64,000 nucleotides of DNA. It comes from Hymenopellis radicata (taxonomy: Eukaryota > Basidiomycota > Agaricomycetes > Agaricales > Physalacriaceae). This document shows, piece after piece, positions 34,283 through 47,949 of this stretch (position 1 is the stretch's first letter; every line of letters starts with the position of its first letter). The notes beneath the pieces were generated by a model. That model searched no databases, was not told the DNA's origin, and worked only from the letters and a program-made list of their open reading frames with translations. Both the position numbers and the translations under genes were made by a program. The stretch is from contig JADNRX010000003.1 in the NCBI GenBank assembly GCA_015501595.1, positions 248,001 through 312,000 of the forward strand. Direction: 5' to 3'.

Positions 34283-37200
34283 TCATACCGTCTGAGCCTT
34301 CTCATTGCCCAGCCAGGCCACGCTGATCACCTGTTCTCCAAGCCCTTCAACATCCAACACCCTCTTTTCGCCAGGCAGCAAGTCCAACGCGTTATCACTC
34401 CACTTTGGGTCCACCTCCCCATCGGTCGTGAAAAACACGCACTTGGCCGGCTTCTTCACCTCGACTTCCACCTTCCCAGCAGCTCTATCCACGGTAACGT
34501 TGAGCCCGGGATCCGGAAGAGGTAGGTTCTTGTACGGCTGGGGCCAGTCCGCATAGCGCGCGAGTACTTCCCCAGAAGCGCCATCCAGAAGTTTCGCGCC
34601 GACCACTACGCTGTATGTGGTGGTAAATGCAGGATTGCCATTGGGGGGCGGGGAAATCTCTCGCGAAGGACCAGCACAGGGCATGGAGAGAAGCTCGGTT
34701 GTCTGGTTCGGAAGTAGGTCAAACTTGTGAGACTCTTGTTTAGTCCAAGTACTTGTAAGGTCAAAGTAGTCCAGCTGTAAGACCACAGTACGTGAAGAGA
34801 GGGATGAATTGGTTGCCCATATGTCGAGGGTAGCGTCGAGGCTCTGGAAAGCGCCAAACTCGTAATACTGTCGGCGAAAATCAGTATCATACGAATGGCC
34901 AGGAAAACACTGTTAGTATTACCTGACGAGGACGGTCAGTCGGTTTGTTTTTAACTACATTCCGGAAGATCCCAATCGCGAACGTCGACAAGTGTCTCTT
35001 GATAGTGTAATAGACTGGCTTGGCGCGTAACTGTGAACAGAAATCAAGATCAAGCAGTCATCTTGGCAACGCGATACAAACTTACAAAGTAGTCCGCGAT
35101 AGCCCAAGAGGTAACAGGCCAGCAATCATTCAACTGCCAAACAAGCACTCCGGAAGTCTGTCACCTCATCAACACAAATCGAACGGAAGACAGGAAAGAA
35201 ACATACATATTGTTTTCCGGGACCTTTCCATTGTCTCTTCCAGCTCTGGTACGCATAGCCCACACTCTCGCTCTGCATCGCCTGTGTAATAAACACGGCC
35301 TTCTCCAGGTCCTCCTTGATCCTAAAGTTCTCATTGATCGCAATTGAGAACCGCCGCTCATAGCTCCCTGCACGACAATGCTGAGCCATGATCCCACTCT
35401 GCGCATGCTGGCCTTCCAGACTCTCTCCACCCATCCAGTATTTGATAGTCTTCATAACTGGCATCGAAGGCATTCCGAACTCACTGACGAAGCGGCCACC
35501 CATGCGGTCGTACTCCTGGTACGGCAGTTCCTTGCCGCCCCAGATGTGCCATTGATGCACGTCCCCAATGGTGGGATCGGCGGTATCCCAGCCTTTCCCG
35601 CCATAGGGTGATCCGCGATGATACGGAATCGGTGGGTCGCAGAGAGCTTCAACGACGGATGGTAGGACCTCTTCGTATATCTTGATAGCCGGAAACGAAG
35701 CAACGTCTAAAGTAATTTAGATAAGGACGGTAAAAAAGTTCGAAGCGCGTACCTCCCCACTGGAGGACCATTTGATAATCCTCGTTGTTGCCGCACCAGA
35801 TGGCAATGGAGGGATGATGCCTCAATCGCTTCACGTTATCTTCCGCTTCCTTGCGCACAGAAGCAACAAAGTCATCATGTGCTGGGTAGACACCGCACGC
35901 GAACTGGAAATCTTGCCAGACGAGAAGCCCGAGTTCTGAACGCTGTCAAGGTTAGTTGTACCAAGGGTAATCGAGACCCTCACCGTCACAGATATCATAG
36001 AAACAGTCTGGCTCGTAGATGCCTCCACCCCACAATCTGACCATGTTTTGGTTTCCGTCGCGCATCAATATCAACCATGCACGGTATCGCTCCGGTGTAA
36101 GCGTTGTGAGGAAATTATCAGCCGGTATCCAATTGGAGCCTACGTAGAGCATAAGCGAGAGATTCAGAGGCATACATGACTTGTACGTACCGCCCATGAA
36201 CATGCGAACACCGTTGATTTCGAACAAGAAAGTAGTCCCGGTGCCATACTGGTCTGGCATAGAAAGCTCTTCTTGGATTAGCTTAACACTCCTGAAACCA
36301 ACGCGTTTCGTCGTCGTATCCACGACGTTCTTGTTCTGTATGATATTAAGCTAGACCGACAAGCGTAATGGGAAACGCACCGGCCCCAAGAGTTCTAGCT
36401 TCACGTCATACAAAGCCTGTTCGCCATATCCGACGGGCCACCACAGCTTGATCTCATCTTTGCTGAAAGTCCAATCCACTTGCGTTCCCAGACCGACGCG
36501 TGCCTCTTTGACTACCTTCCCGGTAGAATCAGTTGAAAGTCGCCTTGATCTCCCCGCTAGGTAATTCGCCGTCAATATCCACGTCAATCTTGAGCTGCGT
36601 TCCAATGTCCCCAAGAACACTGGCGCGTGTCTGAACCTCCGACATCTTTGCGGCGTACGTCTTGAGAGTAATCGGTCTGTGTGGTCCGCATGTCATAAGC
36701 TCTGGTCCCCAGTCCCAACTAAGCTGTTGTGAGGTCGTAATAAGGAAGATAGTATCAGGAAGACACACCGCCAGTCATACTGCGCTTTGCGCACATAAAC
36801 GCGACTTGGATCGCCAAGATTCGTCGAGCCTGCGCGAACCTTTCCGTATTGCGCTTCAAGTTCTCGGGCCAGTTTGGCAGCGCTCTTAAAATGGAGGACA
36901 AGGACGTTATTCGGTAGCGGTTTGACCGGTACGACATATGTCTGGAACATGTTCTTTGTGGAAAGAATTTTGGTGTCGTTCTACCCGCACTATTGAGGAG
37001 CGATAGATGATAACGGCGCGAAGACGCACCAAATAAACGTCGCAGAGCGTGTCCAGGCCGAGGAACTCGAGCTCAGCATGTTCGCGTCCGTCCTTGTTCT
37101 CGTCGAACGTGAAAGTGCAACGGTATATCCATTCCGTTTCTCCAATCCCTGAATACAGTCAGATAGAGGCATCGCACACCAAGACGATTACACGCACACT

Positions 37201-37390
37201 GAACCTGATGCTCGTTGAAGCCAAGGTACGGGTCTGGTATGAGTCCATTCTTCATCAGCTCGACGTGCACCTCAGACGGATACGCCTTGGTCTCTCTCCA
37301 TCCATCGCTCGTCAAGGCCTTCTCCAACGAATCGTCACACTGTTTCCAGGTCCAGTTGCTTTTCAGCTCAATAAATCGCGCTTCAGCCAT
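34283..37390 (-). CDS. Beta-mannosidase, GH2
   Basis: Hydrolyses terminal beta-mannose from N-glycan cores and mannan oligosaccharides. Key blocks in order are SEVHVELMKNGLIPDPYLGFNE, RKAQYDWRWDWGPELMT, EINGVRMFMGGSNWIPAD, MVRLWGGGIYEPD, WCGNNEDY (acid/base Glu), WHIWGGKELPYQEYD and GRFVSEFGMPSMP (nucleophile Glu). VLVWQLNDCWPVTSWAI, spanning an intron, follows. About ten introns. No secretion signal is evident (MAEARFIELK), pointing to an intracellular enzyme of the kind that degrades N-glycans. One apparent extra base near 36533-36535 (KATF to TDSTGK) interrupts the frame. Confidence 0.9.
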
Positions 37391-37792
37391 GACGGTGAGG
37401 AGAACACATCACTATCCCATCGATGCTTATAAGCGATTGCAGACATGACCGTGCCGAGAGAAAGGCGTTGATCACATGCTCACCTCGGACCGGGCGATAA
37501 GGTTATCTGCTCACTTCAAACGAAAGTCGCGTTTAACGCCCATTCCAAATATGATAGGTTATTCAACCACAAAAAAAAACACTGGACTATCCAAAGTCCA
37601 TCCTCGCCCGAGTACATATTAATATCATAGATTCTTCAAGGTGCGGTGATGTCGAAAACCCTTCTTTTCACCGTCACTAGCCGTCAACACGGCGACGATT
37701 TTGACCAATCTGCAGGGGTCCTCAATGTCATATGATCTATTCGTGGCGTGGCTGTCTCCTGTGCCTTGTACTAACATATTTCAGCGCCAAGC

Positions 37793-39991
37793 TCACCGAA
37801 ACCTCGAAAATGAAATACTGACCATGGCCCGTCCGGTACTGCAGTCGTCTTCCTCTGCAAAGCCAGCAAATGATACCCTTTTCGTCTTGGAGGGTTTGAC
37901 CTTGGTACGGACCGGCTCACTAGGAGTAGTGACCTGTCTGGGCACCCAAGCAGCCGTCGAGGGTGCAACGTATACATCATCATACTCGTCCGGATCCAGC
38001 TGGTCTACTTCCTCGTCATCGCTGTCGATCATAGACGGACTGATAGAAGCAGAAGGGCCCGACGCCACTGATGTCGGTGGGGTTCCGCTTTCCTCACATG
38101 CTGGAGAGGACCGTGTGGAATTATTCTCCGATTTAACAGGAGAAGGGGGTGAGAGCGCAAGAGTCGAATCCACATCCATTGGCACTGTGCTAGTCTCCGA
38201 TGATTCCCGAACGGGTTTGAAATACCTGCCAACCTTTGGAGGTGGCGGAGGAAGAGGAAAGTGCTCCGTTTCAACAGGAGAAGGCGGTGAGAGCGCAATA
38301 GTTGAATCCACATCCGTCGGCACTGTGCTGGCCTCCGACGGTTCACGAACGGGTCTTAGAAAACTGACAACCTGTGGCGGCGGAGGAAGAGGAAAGTGGG
38401 AGTCAGTGCTGACTTTCTTGGGTTTGGGTTTTGTTTTTCGTCGCGGTTTCGGTGAGGCCTTTTTAACCTCTGGCTGTAATTTCTCCTTAACCTCCTGTGG
38501 TGAGTCCTTGTTAATCTCTTGCGGTGGCTTTTTCTTAACCTCGAGAGCGTGCCTGTCAAAACCTCCGTTCTTGAAACACGGTAAATCTTGATCCCAAATG
38601 GCCCATTGCGCGCGCCCAAAACAACGATCCCTTATGACCTTGCGAAAGAAGACGGTTGTACTGAGAACATGGCGAATGCTAGTCATCCACGTCGTCTCGC
38701 CCCGGTTGAAGTAGGGATAGACAGTCGTAATCCAGTCGTATATTTGTTGCAAGGTGAGACGATGCCTTGGGGACGAAAGAATGGCTTGACCAATAATGGC
38801 TGCATATGGTTGGTCTGGCTTCTTTCCTGAATACGGAAGGGGCGGTAATGTGTAAGGCGGTTCTTCGTCTTCCTGTAAATCGGTCAAACCAGCAGAACAT
38901 AGGCAAGTAATGCCTCTCACAATGGGTGAAGTGGACGCAGCGGGTGGCTTGGAGCTACGGGGTTTTGAAGTCTGTGTTGAGGGTGGAAGTTCTGATGTCT
39001 TTGACGAAGTTGCATATTGAGGGTAATAGAGGTGAAGAATGGATAATGGAATCAAGGCTGCTGCTGACTGCTCTGTCTTGGTGGCCGCGCTAAGCGATCG
39101 TCCTCCAGTATGGTCTCTGTAATATTTCCGGTGCTGAAGTGGTAAAGGTGCCTATTAGTATCAGACCAGTTGTGACACAAGAGAGCAACAAAGTCACTCA
39201 CTGATATTGAATTTGACGTGTTCATATCGTTGCAGAGTCCTCTTCGGCGCCTTGTGATCCTCTTACTTTTCCGTTCCCGGAAGTACGCTGATGCTCGATC
39301 ACTGCATCCATACTGACGTGACGACGTTTCGATGTCGTGTCTTCCGATTTGAATGGGGACGTGCTCCGCAGTGAGTTGGAGCTCCCTTGTGATACCGAAC
39401 GCGCTTTCCGTTGCTGGGCCAATGCAGCCCTTTGGCGTTCAAGGACTGTTTCCATGAGTGGACTCCCGGAGTCAGACCCATTGGCGGATAGTCCACAGTC
39501 TGCAGCGGTTATGCCTGACAGACCCTCGGCTTGGGAGGCCGATGCAGGTTGTGAAGAATAAATTCCGGGAAGTGCGGTGGGATATGACGCAAAGGGAGTC
39601 GTAGGACTGTTGGCCTAAATTACGGTGAGACAAACCAAGGCAAGAGGACAAACACAAACTTGACCAAGAGCCTCACGCACATGCGATTGTTGGGACGCTG
39701 ACTCCAATTTCAGTTTCTTTGGCTGCTTCCCCAGATGATTCTCGTCCAAGTCAGACCGAGGTCGTTTCTGTTTACGGTCCAGCCAATCAAGCTGCGCCTG
39801 GGATATCGAGGCCTAGCGCCTGCTTCAATGCCGGTACTGTTTTGTGACAAGACATAACGCACCATCGACTTTGCCTTGGCTGCGACGGCGGTCGTCGGTG
39901 CCCTTGTCGAAGGACCGGCCGTCGACTTCGCATTGGCCACCACGGAGGGAGAAGGCTTGGGTTTCGCGCGCGAGGAAGAACGGGTCTGCAT
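37793..39991 (-). CDS. Forkhead-domain transcription factor
   Basis: The forkhead domain reads KPDQPYAAIIGQAILSS, RLTLQQIYDWITTVYPYF and TTWMTSIRHVLSTTVFFRKV then WAIWD. Upstream in the same frame is EQSAAALIPLSILHLYYPQY; downstream is a basic and disordered tail. The tail holds two tandem copies of a roughly 50-residue unit (HFPLPPPP ... VRE.SE.STVP.DVDST.ALSPPSPV). The 5' part is proposed from 39991 (MQTRSSSRAKPKPSP) through LDWLDRKQKRPRSDLDENHL and ERQRAALAQQRKA. It joins at GTAAGA (about 39268) to the acceptor TAATAG before APLPLQHRKYY. The alternative is two genes, with the forkhead gene starting at 39225. Confidence 0.75.
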
Positions 39992-40979
39992 GATAGCCCG
40001 TGTGTCGGTGGTCGACAGAATCAACGACCGACCTGGGAGGAAGGAACACTACCTAACCTCTTTCGGACCGAGTCCCGGTTTGTTGACCGTTTGGTCCGGT
40101 AGTTGCCAAACTACGTTGATTTGACGTTGATACCTTCTTCAAACGTCAACAAAAGTCCGTTTGGCTAGATAACGTTTCGGCCATAAGGAAATGGGAGAGG
40201 AATATTGGCAGGCTCGTACAGCAATGAACTATTTGAGTGCTGTGGCACGCGACCAACTGAAATACGATCACGTGTTGGCATCAACAAATGATGTGAGGGC
40301 GACCTCAGCGCCACAGCTGCACTGCTCGCTCTTGCGGGAGGTGCAGTACATACACACAGTCAGTACCATTCAGACGCCGAGAGAGAAAAAGTATCCGGAT
40401 TTCAGTCGTCTATCTGAGTACGGCTGTATCAATCTATGATCTTCACTCCTTCCCGCTTCCGTTTGTCAAGATACTTCAATGAGCTCATCGGCATCAACAT
40501 AATCATAAATCGAGAGAGAATGCACGATACAATGAGCATTTATATCGTACATTAGGGAGTTATGGTGATGTCTGCGAAATGGTGGGAGAGAACTTGTGGC
40601 ACGTCGAATCAAAGGAACCCTCAGGATCAGGCCAGATGGAAGCCTAGGATCTTTCACAACACTTGACTGAGCTCGAATGCTTCAGATGGCGGTAACTTGC
40701 CCTTGCTATTCGTCGTTCATGGCATTACATTACCCTCCTTTGAAGAAAAGGGGCTTTTTCAGTCAAGTAATGGGTTTGAACGAGCCGCGCAAATTGAGAG
40801 AGACTGCTCTAGTTGAAGCCACTGAACGAGGCCTAAAGCTAAAATGTGTTGGGTTCCTTGGGGTGGCTCGAGCAGTTCAAGTCCCGATATGATATGCCGA
40901 CGGCAAACGCTCTTATCGTTTCAAAACACTGGACGGCCGAGTAACGGCCGACAGTCGAACGGTGCTTCCTCCTTCCGCC
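39992..40979. other. Intergenic, 1 kb, divergent promoters
   Basis: Between two divergent genes. Short reading frames have no support. Confidence 0.5.
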
Positions 40980-43900
40980 ATGAAGAACGGCGAGTATTAT
41001 AGCTTGCCAGCCCATGGTGCAAAGCACAAGGGGACGCCGTCGAAAAGGGCGCTCTACTCGGCGCTTGTCGCACTTGCCTGTTTGGTCGTCGTCGCGTGGA
41101 ATCACATCACGCTCTCCCTCTTACCACGATCACCCATTCTTGACGATGTCTTCATCGACAGAGCAGCGGAGGAATTATTCTTGTATAAATTCTACTTCAT
41201 TCTTATACCAACCATATCTAATGACTTACAGGTCCATACCCAATGAAGAAACCTGCCTCGCCAATTCGCGACATTTTACGCGCAGACCTCATGTTGCCGG
41301 GACTGCATACGACCTCTCCACTGCAATAGATTTTATGCATCTTCTTCAAAAAGAACTGGGTATCGATGCGCCACCTGAGGATCCCATCTTCAAAGCAGGA
41401 TCTACCGAATCCCGCAACTCGACTCTATCCATACCGACCGCGAGCTCCCCGTACTCATGGATCGACACTTATTACCCGCTGATGAATGTACCGTTGGACA
41501 GAAGTCTTCAAGTGCTAGATAGTGATGGTCATGTTCTTTGGGAGGCTGACCTGGAGGAAAAGTGTGACGAAACCGATCCAGAGGCAGGGAGATATCATGA
41601 CTATGTCCCCGCCTTTCATGGATACGGTAAGGACGCGGACGTTACTGGCGAGGTATGCTGCCATCTTGTGTCCGACGTTGCTGTTGATGAACTACAAATA
41701 GCTCGTTTTCGCAAACTATGGTGCGAAAGAAGTATGTACCAGCCACAACTGCCAACGTCATGGCTTATTTTCCCTAGGACTTCGATACACTTGTTGGTCA
41801 AGGCATCAACTTTACGGGTAAAATTGTTCTAGCGCGTTACGGTGCGAACTCTCGAGGTCTTAAGGTTAAGGCTGCTCAAGACGTCGGTGCTGCGGGAGTT
41901 CTAATCTACACCGACACGCGCGATGACGGTTCAGTTACAGAGGCAAATGGTTACAAACCGTGAATCTCAATGTTTAGTTGCTCACACTTGCATTTTAACT
42001 TGGTGTAGGTATCCGCACGGTCCCGCCCGAAACCCTAACTCTATCGAGCGTGGAACAGTAGCCTTCATAACCGCGTATCCAGGCGATCCAACTACACCCG
42101 ACTATCCTGCCTATGAGAACGCCACAAGAATGGAGTCCCTAAACGTACCTAACATCCCCAGTCTGCCGCTGTCTTCGGCCAATGCCGCCAAGCTCTTGCA
42201 ATATTACGAAAACGGTGGTGCTTCGGTTCGGCTAGTAAATCATGGTACGTGTTTTGAATGATGTCCTAGAGCAATGGATTGATGCGTCGTAACTAGCCGA
42301 GGAAAAGATTATGCATATTTGGAACGCTATGGCTGTCATTCCTGGATATGTCACTGACGAAGTTGTTATGGTTGGCAATCACAGAGATGGTATGTGTTTT
42401 CCAAGTCATTTCTCTATTTTTGACTGACGAGCGTCACTACAGCTTGGGTAGGTCCACGTCTAGCTCTACCCTCCCTGCTTAATGCGAACTCAGGTCATGG
42501 GTGCTGCAGATCCAACCAGTGGTACTGTCATTCTTGCCGAAGTAGCTCGAGCTCTCGGTGCATTACTGAAGACTGGATGGAAACCTCTTCGCACGATTGT
42601 CTTTGCCAGCTGGGACGCAGAAGAGGTACGTCTGTCTAATCACCTCGTTTTCTGCGTTCTCTAGATCTAATGATTGGGCTTAGTATGGTGGTATCGGCAG
42701 TACTGAATGGGCGGAAGATTTTCCCGATTTTATTCACAAGCATATTGTTGGATATTTGAACATGGGTGTGTTTACCGCTTTTGGTTTGCGAGCTTCCTCA
42801 TATCTTTGAACAAGATTCTCCTATGAAGGGATCGCAGTATTGGACCAAGGCGTCACCGCTATTAGCTCACCTTGTGCAGCAGACTGCGATGGAGATAGTG
42901 CATCCTACTGATTCATCACGCAGCCTTTGGGATGCCACATCTGACGTGGGATCATTCCAGTGGGTCAGACGCAGAGATCCGCAATGTCGAGCACCTGGCG
43001 CCTAAGATTCGACCAGGTTTGGAAAAGGTAGGTGCCTTGGGGTCCGGTAGTGATTATACCGTCTTCTTGCAACGTATTGGGGTTCGTATATCTATTCCTG
43101 CGATCCCGCTTGTTTTGATGAACCTAGATGGCTTGCTTTGACGGCGGTTTCGGATGGACACCAACGGATGCAGTGTACCATTATCACTCTGTTTTCGACT
43201 CTGAACGCTGGATGGAGACGTATGGTGATCCCGGTTTCTTCAAGCATGTAAGCGACACGTATATCACTGGAAACACGGAGACTTACACAATCCATGACTA
43301 GATATCCGTTGCGAAACATTTAGGCCTTCAGATGATGCGATTATCGAACACGCTCATCCTGCCGTTTAATACTACCCATTATAGCCTTGTACTTGAGCAA
43401 TATCTCGACGAGTGCGGTCTTGGATGTTCCTGCGCAAGTGTTACTAAATATATCTTCAGGGTAGCCACTCTCGCTTCGGCGAACTCCATCGCGGTTGATC
43501 TGACGTTGTTGCGAGATTCAATACAATCACTGCAAGCCGCTAGTATCGCTTTGGATGGGGAGAGGACGAGCGCTCTACACGCATATCTCCGGGTCACGCG
43601 TCTGGTGAGTTTTCTCTTGAAATCTTATCTTTAACACGTTGACGAACGTGTCTTAATCTAGGCCGCAGACAGGAAACCGATCTACAAACGGAGAGATCAA
43701 TGTCACTCGGACCAAGAGGTGCTGCGCGTCCAACAACGCGTGAGGGCGATTAATGCAAAACTAGTCGCGTTTGAGAGAGGCTTTATATCCCAGGACGGCA
43801 TTCCTGGCCGTGAGTGGTTCAAGAACATTATAATTTCTCCGGCAAAGTGGGGTGGTAAGTGATGTCCACTTACCCGTGAATGTATGCTGACCTTCGGAGT

Positions 43901-44033
43901 AGGATATGGAGCGACCACGTTCCCAGCACTGACGGAGAGTATTACAGCAGAAAGGAGCGTGACTCTGGCCCAGTATGAAGCCGAGCGTCTAAGCCGTCTG
44001 TTTGAGGCACTGGCGGAGGAAATACGGCCATGA
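40980..44033 (+). CDS. M28 peptidase, glutamate carboxypeptidase II-like
   Basis: A type II membrane metallopeptidase. The start at 40980 gives [15 protein letters not shown] and a membrane anchor ([17 protein letters not shown]). A PA domain ([21 protein letters not shown]) follows. The zinc site is intact: [17 protein letters not shown] (His, bridging Asp), [15 protein letters not shown] (catalytic and metal Glu), [12 protein letters not shown] (Asp) and [12 protein letters not shown] (His). The TFR-like dimerisation region closes the protein at 44033. Around ten introns. One extra base in GGG at 42962-42964 is needed to explain the switch from [13 protein letters not shown] to [11 protein letters not shown]. 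Relatives include yeast Vps70 and human PSMA. Confidence 0.88.
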
Positions 44034-44311
44034 ATCAGACCGTTGACTTGGGGCGCTGGCTGCTTGAAGGCTATGCTGTATTTAGTAGCCCTGTACGTCG
44101 AGTTAGGTCGATGAATCAAGTGAAGCAGTGTCGAGATTGATCAATAATGAGTCACCGTGACCGCAGGTAGTTACCGTCACCAGACTCAGATTGATTGGGT
44201 CGACCCTTGTGGTTCATAGAGCGCTATTTCTCCCTCTCAGAGGGCGCTGATGCCTTTCTCTTAATCCGACCATGAACTGAACGCCCCAAACTGCTGCGAC
44301 GAGCAGTCGGC

Positions 44312-47300
44312 GTGCTGGGCAGTAATGGACAGCCCATTTCCGAAGAACTCGTGTTCGAGTCCAAGCTGAGCCTCAGAAAGCGGTCAACCGGCCTCAGTGC
44401 ATCTATCCGGCGCAAGTTCAACAATATTGTGCGGTCGCGGTCGTTGTTGACGCCGCCCCATCATGACGGCGACGCGCCCCCATTGCCTATCCACGCGCAC
44501 TCTTCCGACGCCATTCCGAGCCGCGCCACTACGCCCAACGCCGCCGAGGTCCACGTTCCGCTCTTGTTGCAGTCGGGCACGTCGCTAACCAAAGTGACGA
44601 ACAAGAAGCACAAAAAGGTGGTGTTCAGGCTGGATGCGGATCAGGGCCAGATCGTGTGGGAGGGCAAGTCGCACAGATTAAGTGAGTTTGGATTTTAATC
44701 CTGGTTACAAGGGCGCTCAACGTTGCATTCAGTACCGATTGAGGCTATCAAAGAGATACGGTCTGGCCAGGATGCGCGCTACTATCGCGAGCAGTTCCAG
44801 TTGGCGCCCGAGTACGAGCAACGCTGGCTGACTATCATCTATATCCTTGATGGCAACTACAAGACCCTCCACGTCGTGGCTCCGACGAGGGACGTGTTTC
44901 ATATGTGGAAATACCACTCTGCGCAAGCTGCACGCCATCCGACAGGAACTCATGAAGGGATTGGGCAACGTCGAAATGCGCCAGGCGATGTGGGAGAAGC
45001 ACTACTGGAAGAATGCCGACGAGGAGAGCGACCAGAAGCTGGTATTTGACGAGGTCTCCAAGCTTTGCAGGCGACTCAACATAAACACTGGCGCGGAAGA
45101 CCTCTACAGACTGTTCAAGGTGCGTCTCCTTTTGCCATACATCTCTACTCGAGCTCAACCATCATATAGCAAGCCGACTCGCAAAACCGCGACTATCTCG
45201 ACTTTCAGGACTTTCGCCAGTTTGTCAGGTTGCTTAAATCGCGCCCCGAAATTGACAGGCTGTACAAGAAGCACCGAACTGCCAACGGCTTTGATCTCGC
45301 CGCGTTTGAAAAAGTTTATGAAAGACAAGCAGAAATCGCCGCTTTCGCATGACGAATTGGAGGCTGTCTTCTTAAAGTATTCGTCTACTGTGCCGTCTAC
45401 ACCGCCTCTCGAGGTCGACAGTTCTCCTGAACTTGGCACGCCCTCGGCTACACCTGTCATGACATGGGAATCCTTCACGGCTTTTTTGATGTCCAGCGAC
45501 AATCCTGCGCTGTCAATACATGACAGGATGGTCACGGAGGACATGACCCAGCCCTTGTCTGAGTATTACATATCTTCCTCGCACAACACGTATCTCGTAG
45601 GTCACCAGCTCGTTGGTGCTAGCACAATCGAGGGCTACATCCGCGCGTTATTACATAGCTGCCGTAGTGTGGAAGGTGTGACTGCATCTCTTACTCCTTG
45701 CAACCACTAACATCTATTTGTAGTGGACATTTACGATGGTGACGACGAACCCATGATATTTCATGGCAAAGACCTTCACATCCAAGGTCTCGTTTCGTGA
45801 GGTATGTGAAGCCATTAATAAGTATGGATTTGTGGCTTCCCGTATCCCATCATCATCTCTGCGGAGATACATTGCGGACTGGAACAACAGGACAAGGTCG
45901 CCGAAATCATGATCAAGGTCTTTGGTGACGCGTTGGTCCAGAGAACAGACGATCTTCCTATTGTGATCAGGGAGTTACCAAGCCCGGAGGCGCTTAAGGG
46001 CAAGGTTCTCCTCAAGGTGCGGTTTCAACATTTGTTTGACGTGTTTTCTGACGCCGTATAGACCAAGAACGTGTACATTTCTCGGAGTGATACTTCGGAT
46101 GACCTTGTTTGCGACGTGTCTGCGTCTTCTACTTCGGAATCGGACGATGACTGGCGGAAACCGATGAGAAGGCAGTCAGACACCGTTGTTCGAGGTAAAC
46201 CTTCATGATTTACATGTCGACCGCACACTAACAGGATGCTATCAGATATTCGCAATGAATTCCAGCGCGCAAAGAGCGTCCTTCAGCGCGTCCGAAGCCG
46301 CGGCAAATCTCCGGCGCCTCCTCCCATCTCTCTCCTTAACTCCCCACCTTCATTACCTAGTACACCCCGAAGCCAATACGTCCACCTGTCAAACATCACC
46401 GCTCCTCCTCTATTACCTTCGGTAGCCCCCCTTCATCCCCTCGTCTCTCTTCCCGCCCAGCCCCTGACCCTCTTCCCAAAGTCAAAATGTCCAGTAAACT
46501 TCTCAACCTTCTCGTGTATACCGTTGGAGTAAAGTGTCGCGGTATCAACAAGAAGGAAGAATACGCTCCAGAGCATATGTTCTCTCTATCAGAGAACGCG
46601 GTCAACAAGATGATCCGGAGTGGTGCAATGATGGACTTGATCAAACATACCCGTGGACACCTGGTCAGGATATATCCAAAGGGAATGAGGCTTAGTTCGT
46701 CAAATTACGAGCCTCATCGGTACTGGAGTGCTGGTGCGCAGCTGGTAGCGCTCAACTGGCAGACTTTCGGTAAGTCCTTGAAACGTTTTCATTCTTCGAG
46801 CTTATCGTAACCAACAGATTTGGGCTACATGATAAATCATGCCATGTTCCAGCGTAATGGCCGATCGGGCTATGTCTTGAAACCAAAGGCGCTACGAACA
46901 GCGTCCAAGGAATCTCTGGCACAACGGAGCGCGCACTATCTGGACATTACCATCATCTCGGCACAGCAGCTCCCGCGGCCCAAGGATGGCAGTGGTCGTG
47001 AAATCGTCGAGAAAGGCACCGTGGATCCATACGTGGAGGTATCTGTCCACGTACCTGATTGGACACATGAAGGCGAGGCATTTGTTCCTCCCTCAACAAA
47101 CGGCTCTCCCAATCCGAATTTCACACCGCCGACATCGCATCCTACAACGGCGCGCACTATCACGTATCGAACGGCTGTGGTCAAGAATAACGGATTCAAT
47201 CCGGTTTGGGAAGAAAAATTGCGGATACCGTTTGATTGTGTAGGAGGGATGAAGGAGTTGATTTTTGTTCGCTTTGTCGTAAGGCAAGGAGGTCAAGAGG

Positions 47301-47496
47301 ACGAGGAACCGTTAGCGGTCTTCTGTGCGTCGCTAGGATCCCTACAGCATGGTACGATTCTCATGATTTGAACCGGATGACGCCTCATTCTAGTTTTGCA
47401 GGCTACCGTCACCTTCCTCTCCATGATTCTCAGATGTCTCAGTACTTGTTCTCCACGCTGTTCGTGCGGATTGGGGTCATCGATTCCCCGCCATAA
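44312..47496 (+). CDS. PLC1: Phosphoinositide-specific phospholipase C, delta type
   Basis: Cleaves PIP2 to IP3 and diacylglycerol. Domain order: a PH-like region ([20 protein letters not shown] ... LTIIYILDG), EF-hand-like region ([31 protein letters not shown]), X domain ([41 protein letters not shown]), Y domain ([43 protein letters not shown]) and C2 domain ([15 protein letters not shown] to the end). No in-frame ATG precedes 44312; the true start, perhaps an upstream exon, is unresolved. Frame breaks occur at 45768-45770 (one extra A), 45839-45841 (one C missing) and perhaps 46365-46368 in the linker. Confidence 0.88.
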
Positions 47497-47949
47497 CGGT
47501 TTGCACCGTGTTCATTCATTCATCTTTATATAATTCATCGCATTATCAAGTCAATCATTATAGATCCAAGTATATAATAATCTCTCCTTCTGTATGATAG
47601 CAACCTGGAAGGCATACCCTCATCTGTAACTGTAGTAGTAGTAACGAAGCAAACCAAACGAATTACTGAGTAATCTTGCCTGCGATGCTATTTCTGGCAT
47701 GCTTAACTTCCAGGATTGCGGGCGTGCACAGTGCACGGCACTACGGACGGGTAACCTTAGACGCGCCGGGGCCAGAGTACTTAATAATTGCTGAGAGTTT
47801 GCTCAGCAACAAATGCCGACAATCTAGCACTATTGTTCGAGCGATTCCCGAGAGCACGGAAAATGCGGATAAAGATGATTCAGCTTCGATCGAGCGAGAA
47901 TGGTCTTAAGAACGCGGAATGATGAAGGATTGGTCTCTACAAACTCCTC
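47497..47949. other. Intergenic, 0.45 kb
   Basis: An A/T-rich 3' flank of the phospholipase gene, then the promoter of the NmrA-like gene. No gene seen. Confidence 0.5.

Noticed and set aside
39222..39225. ATGA stop-start overlap as evidence of coupled translation
   Set aside because: Polycistronic coupling is not expected in this kind of genome; an intron removes both codons.
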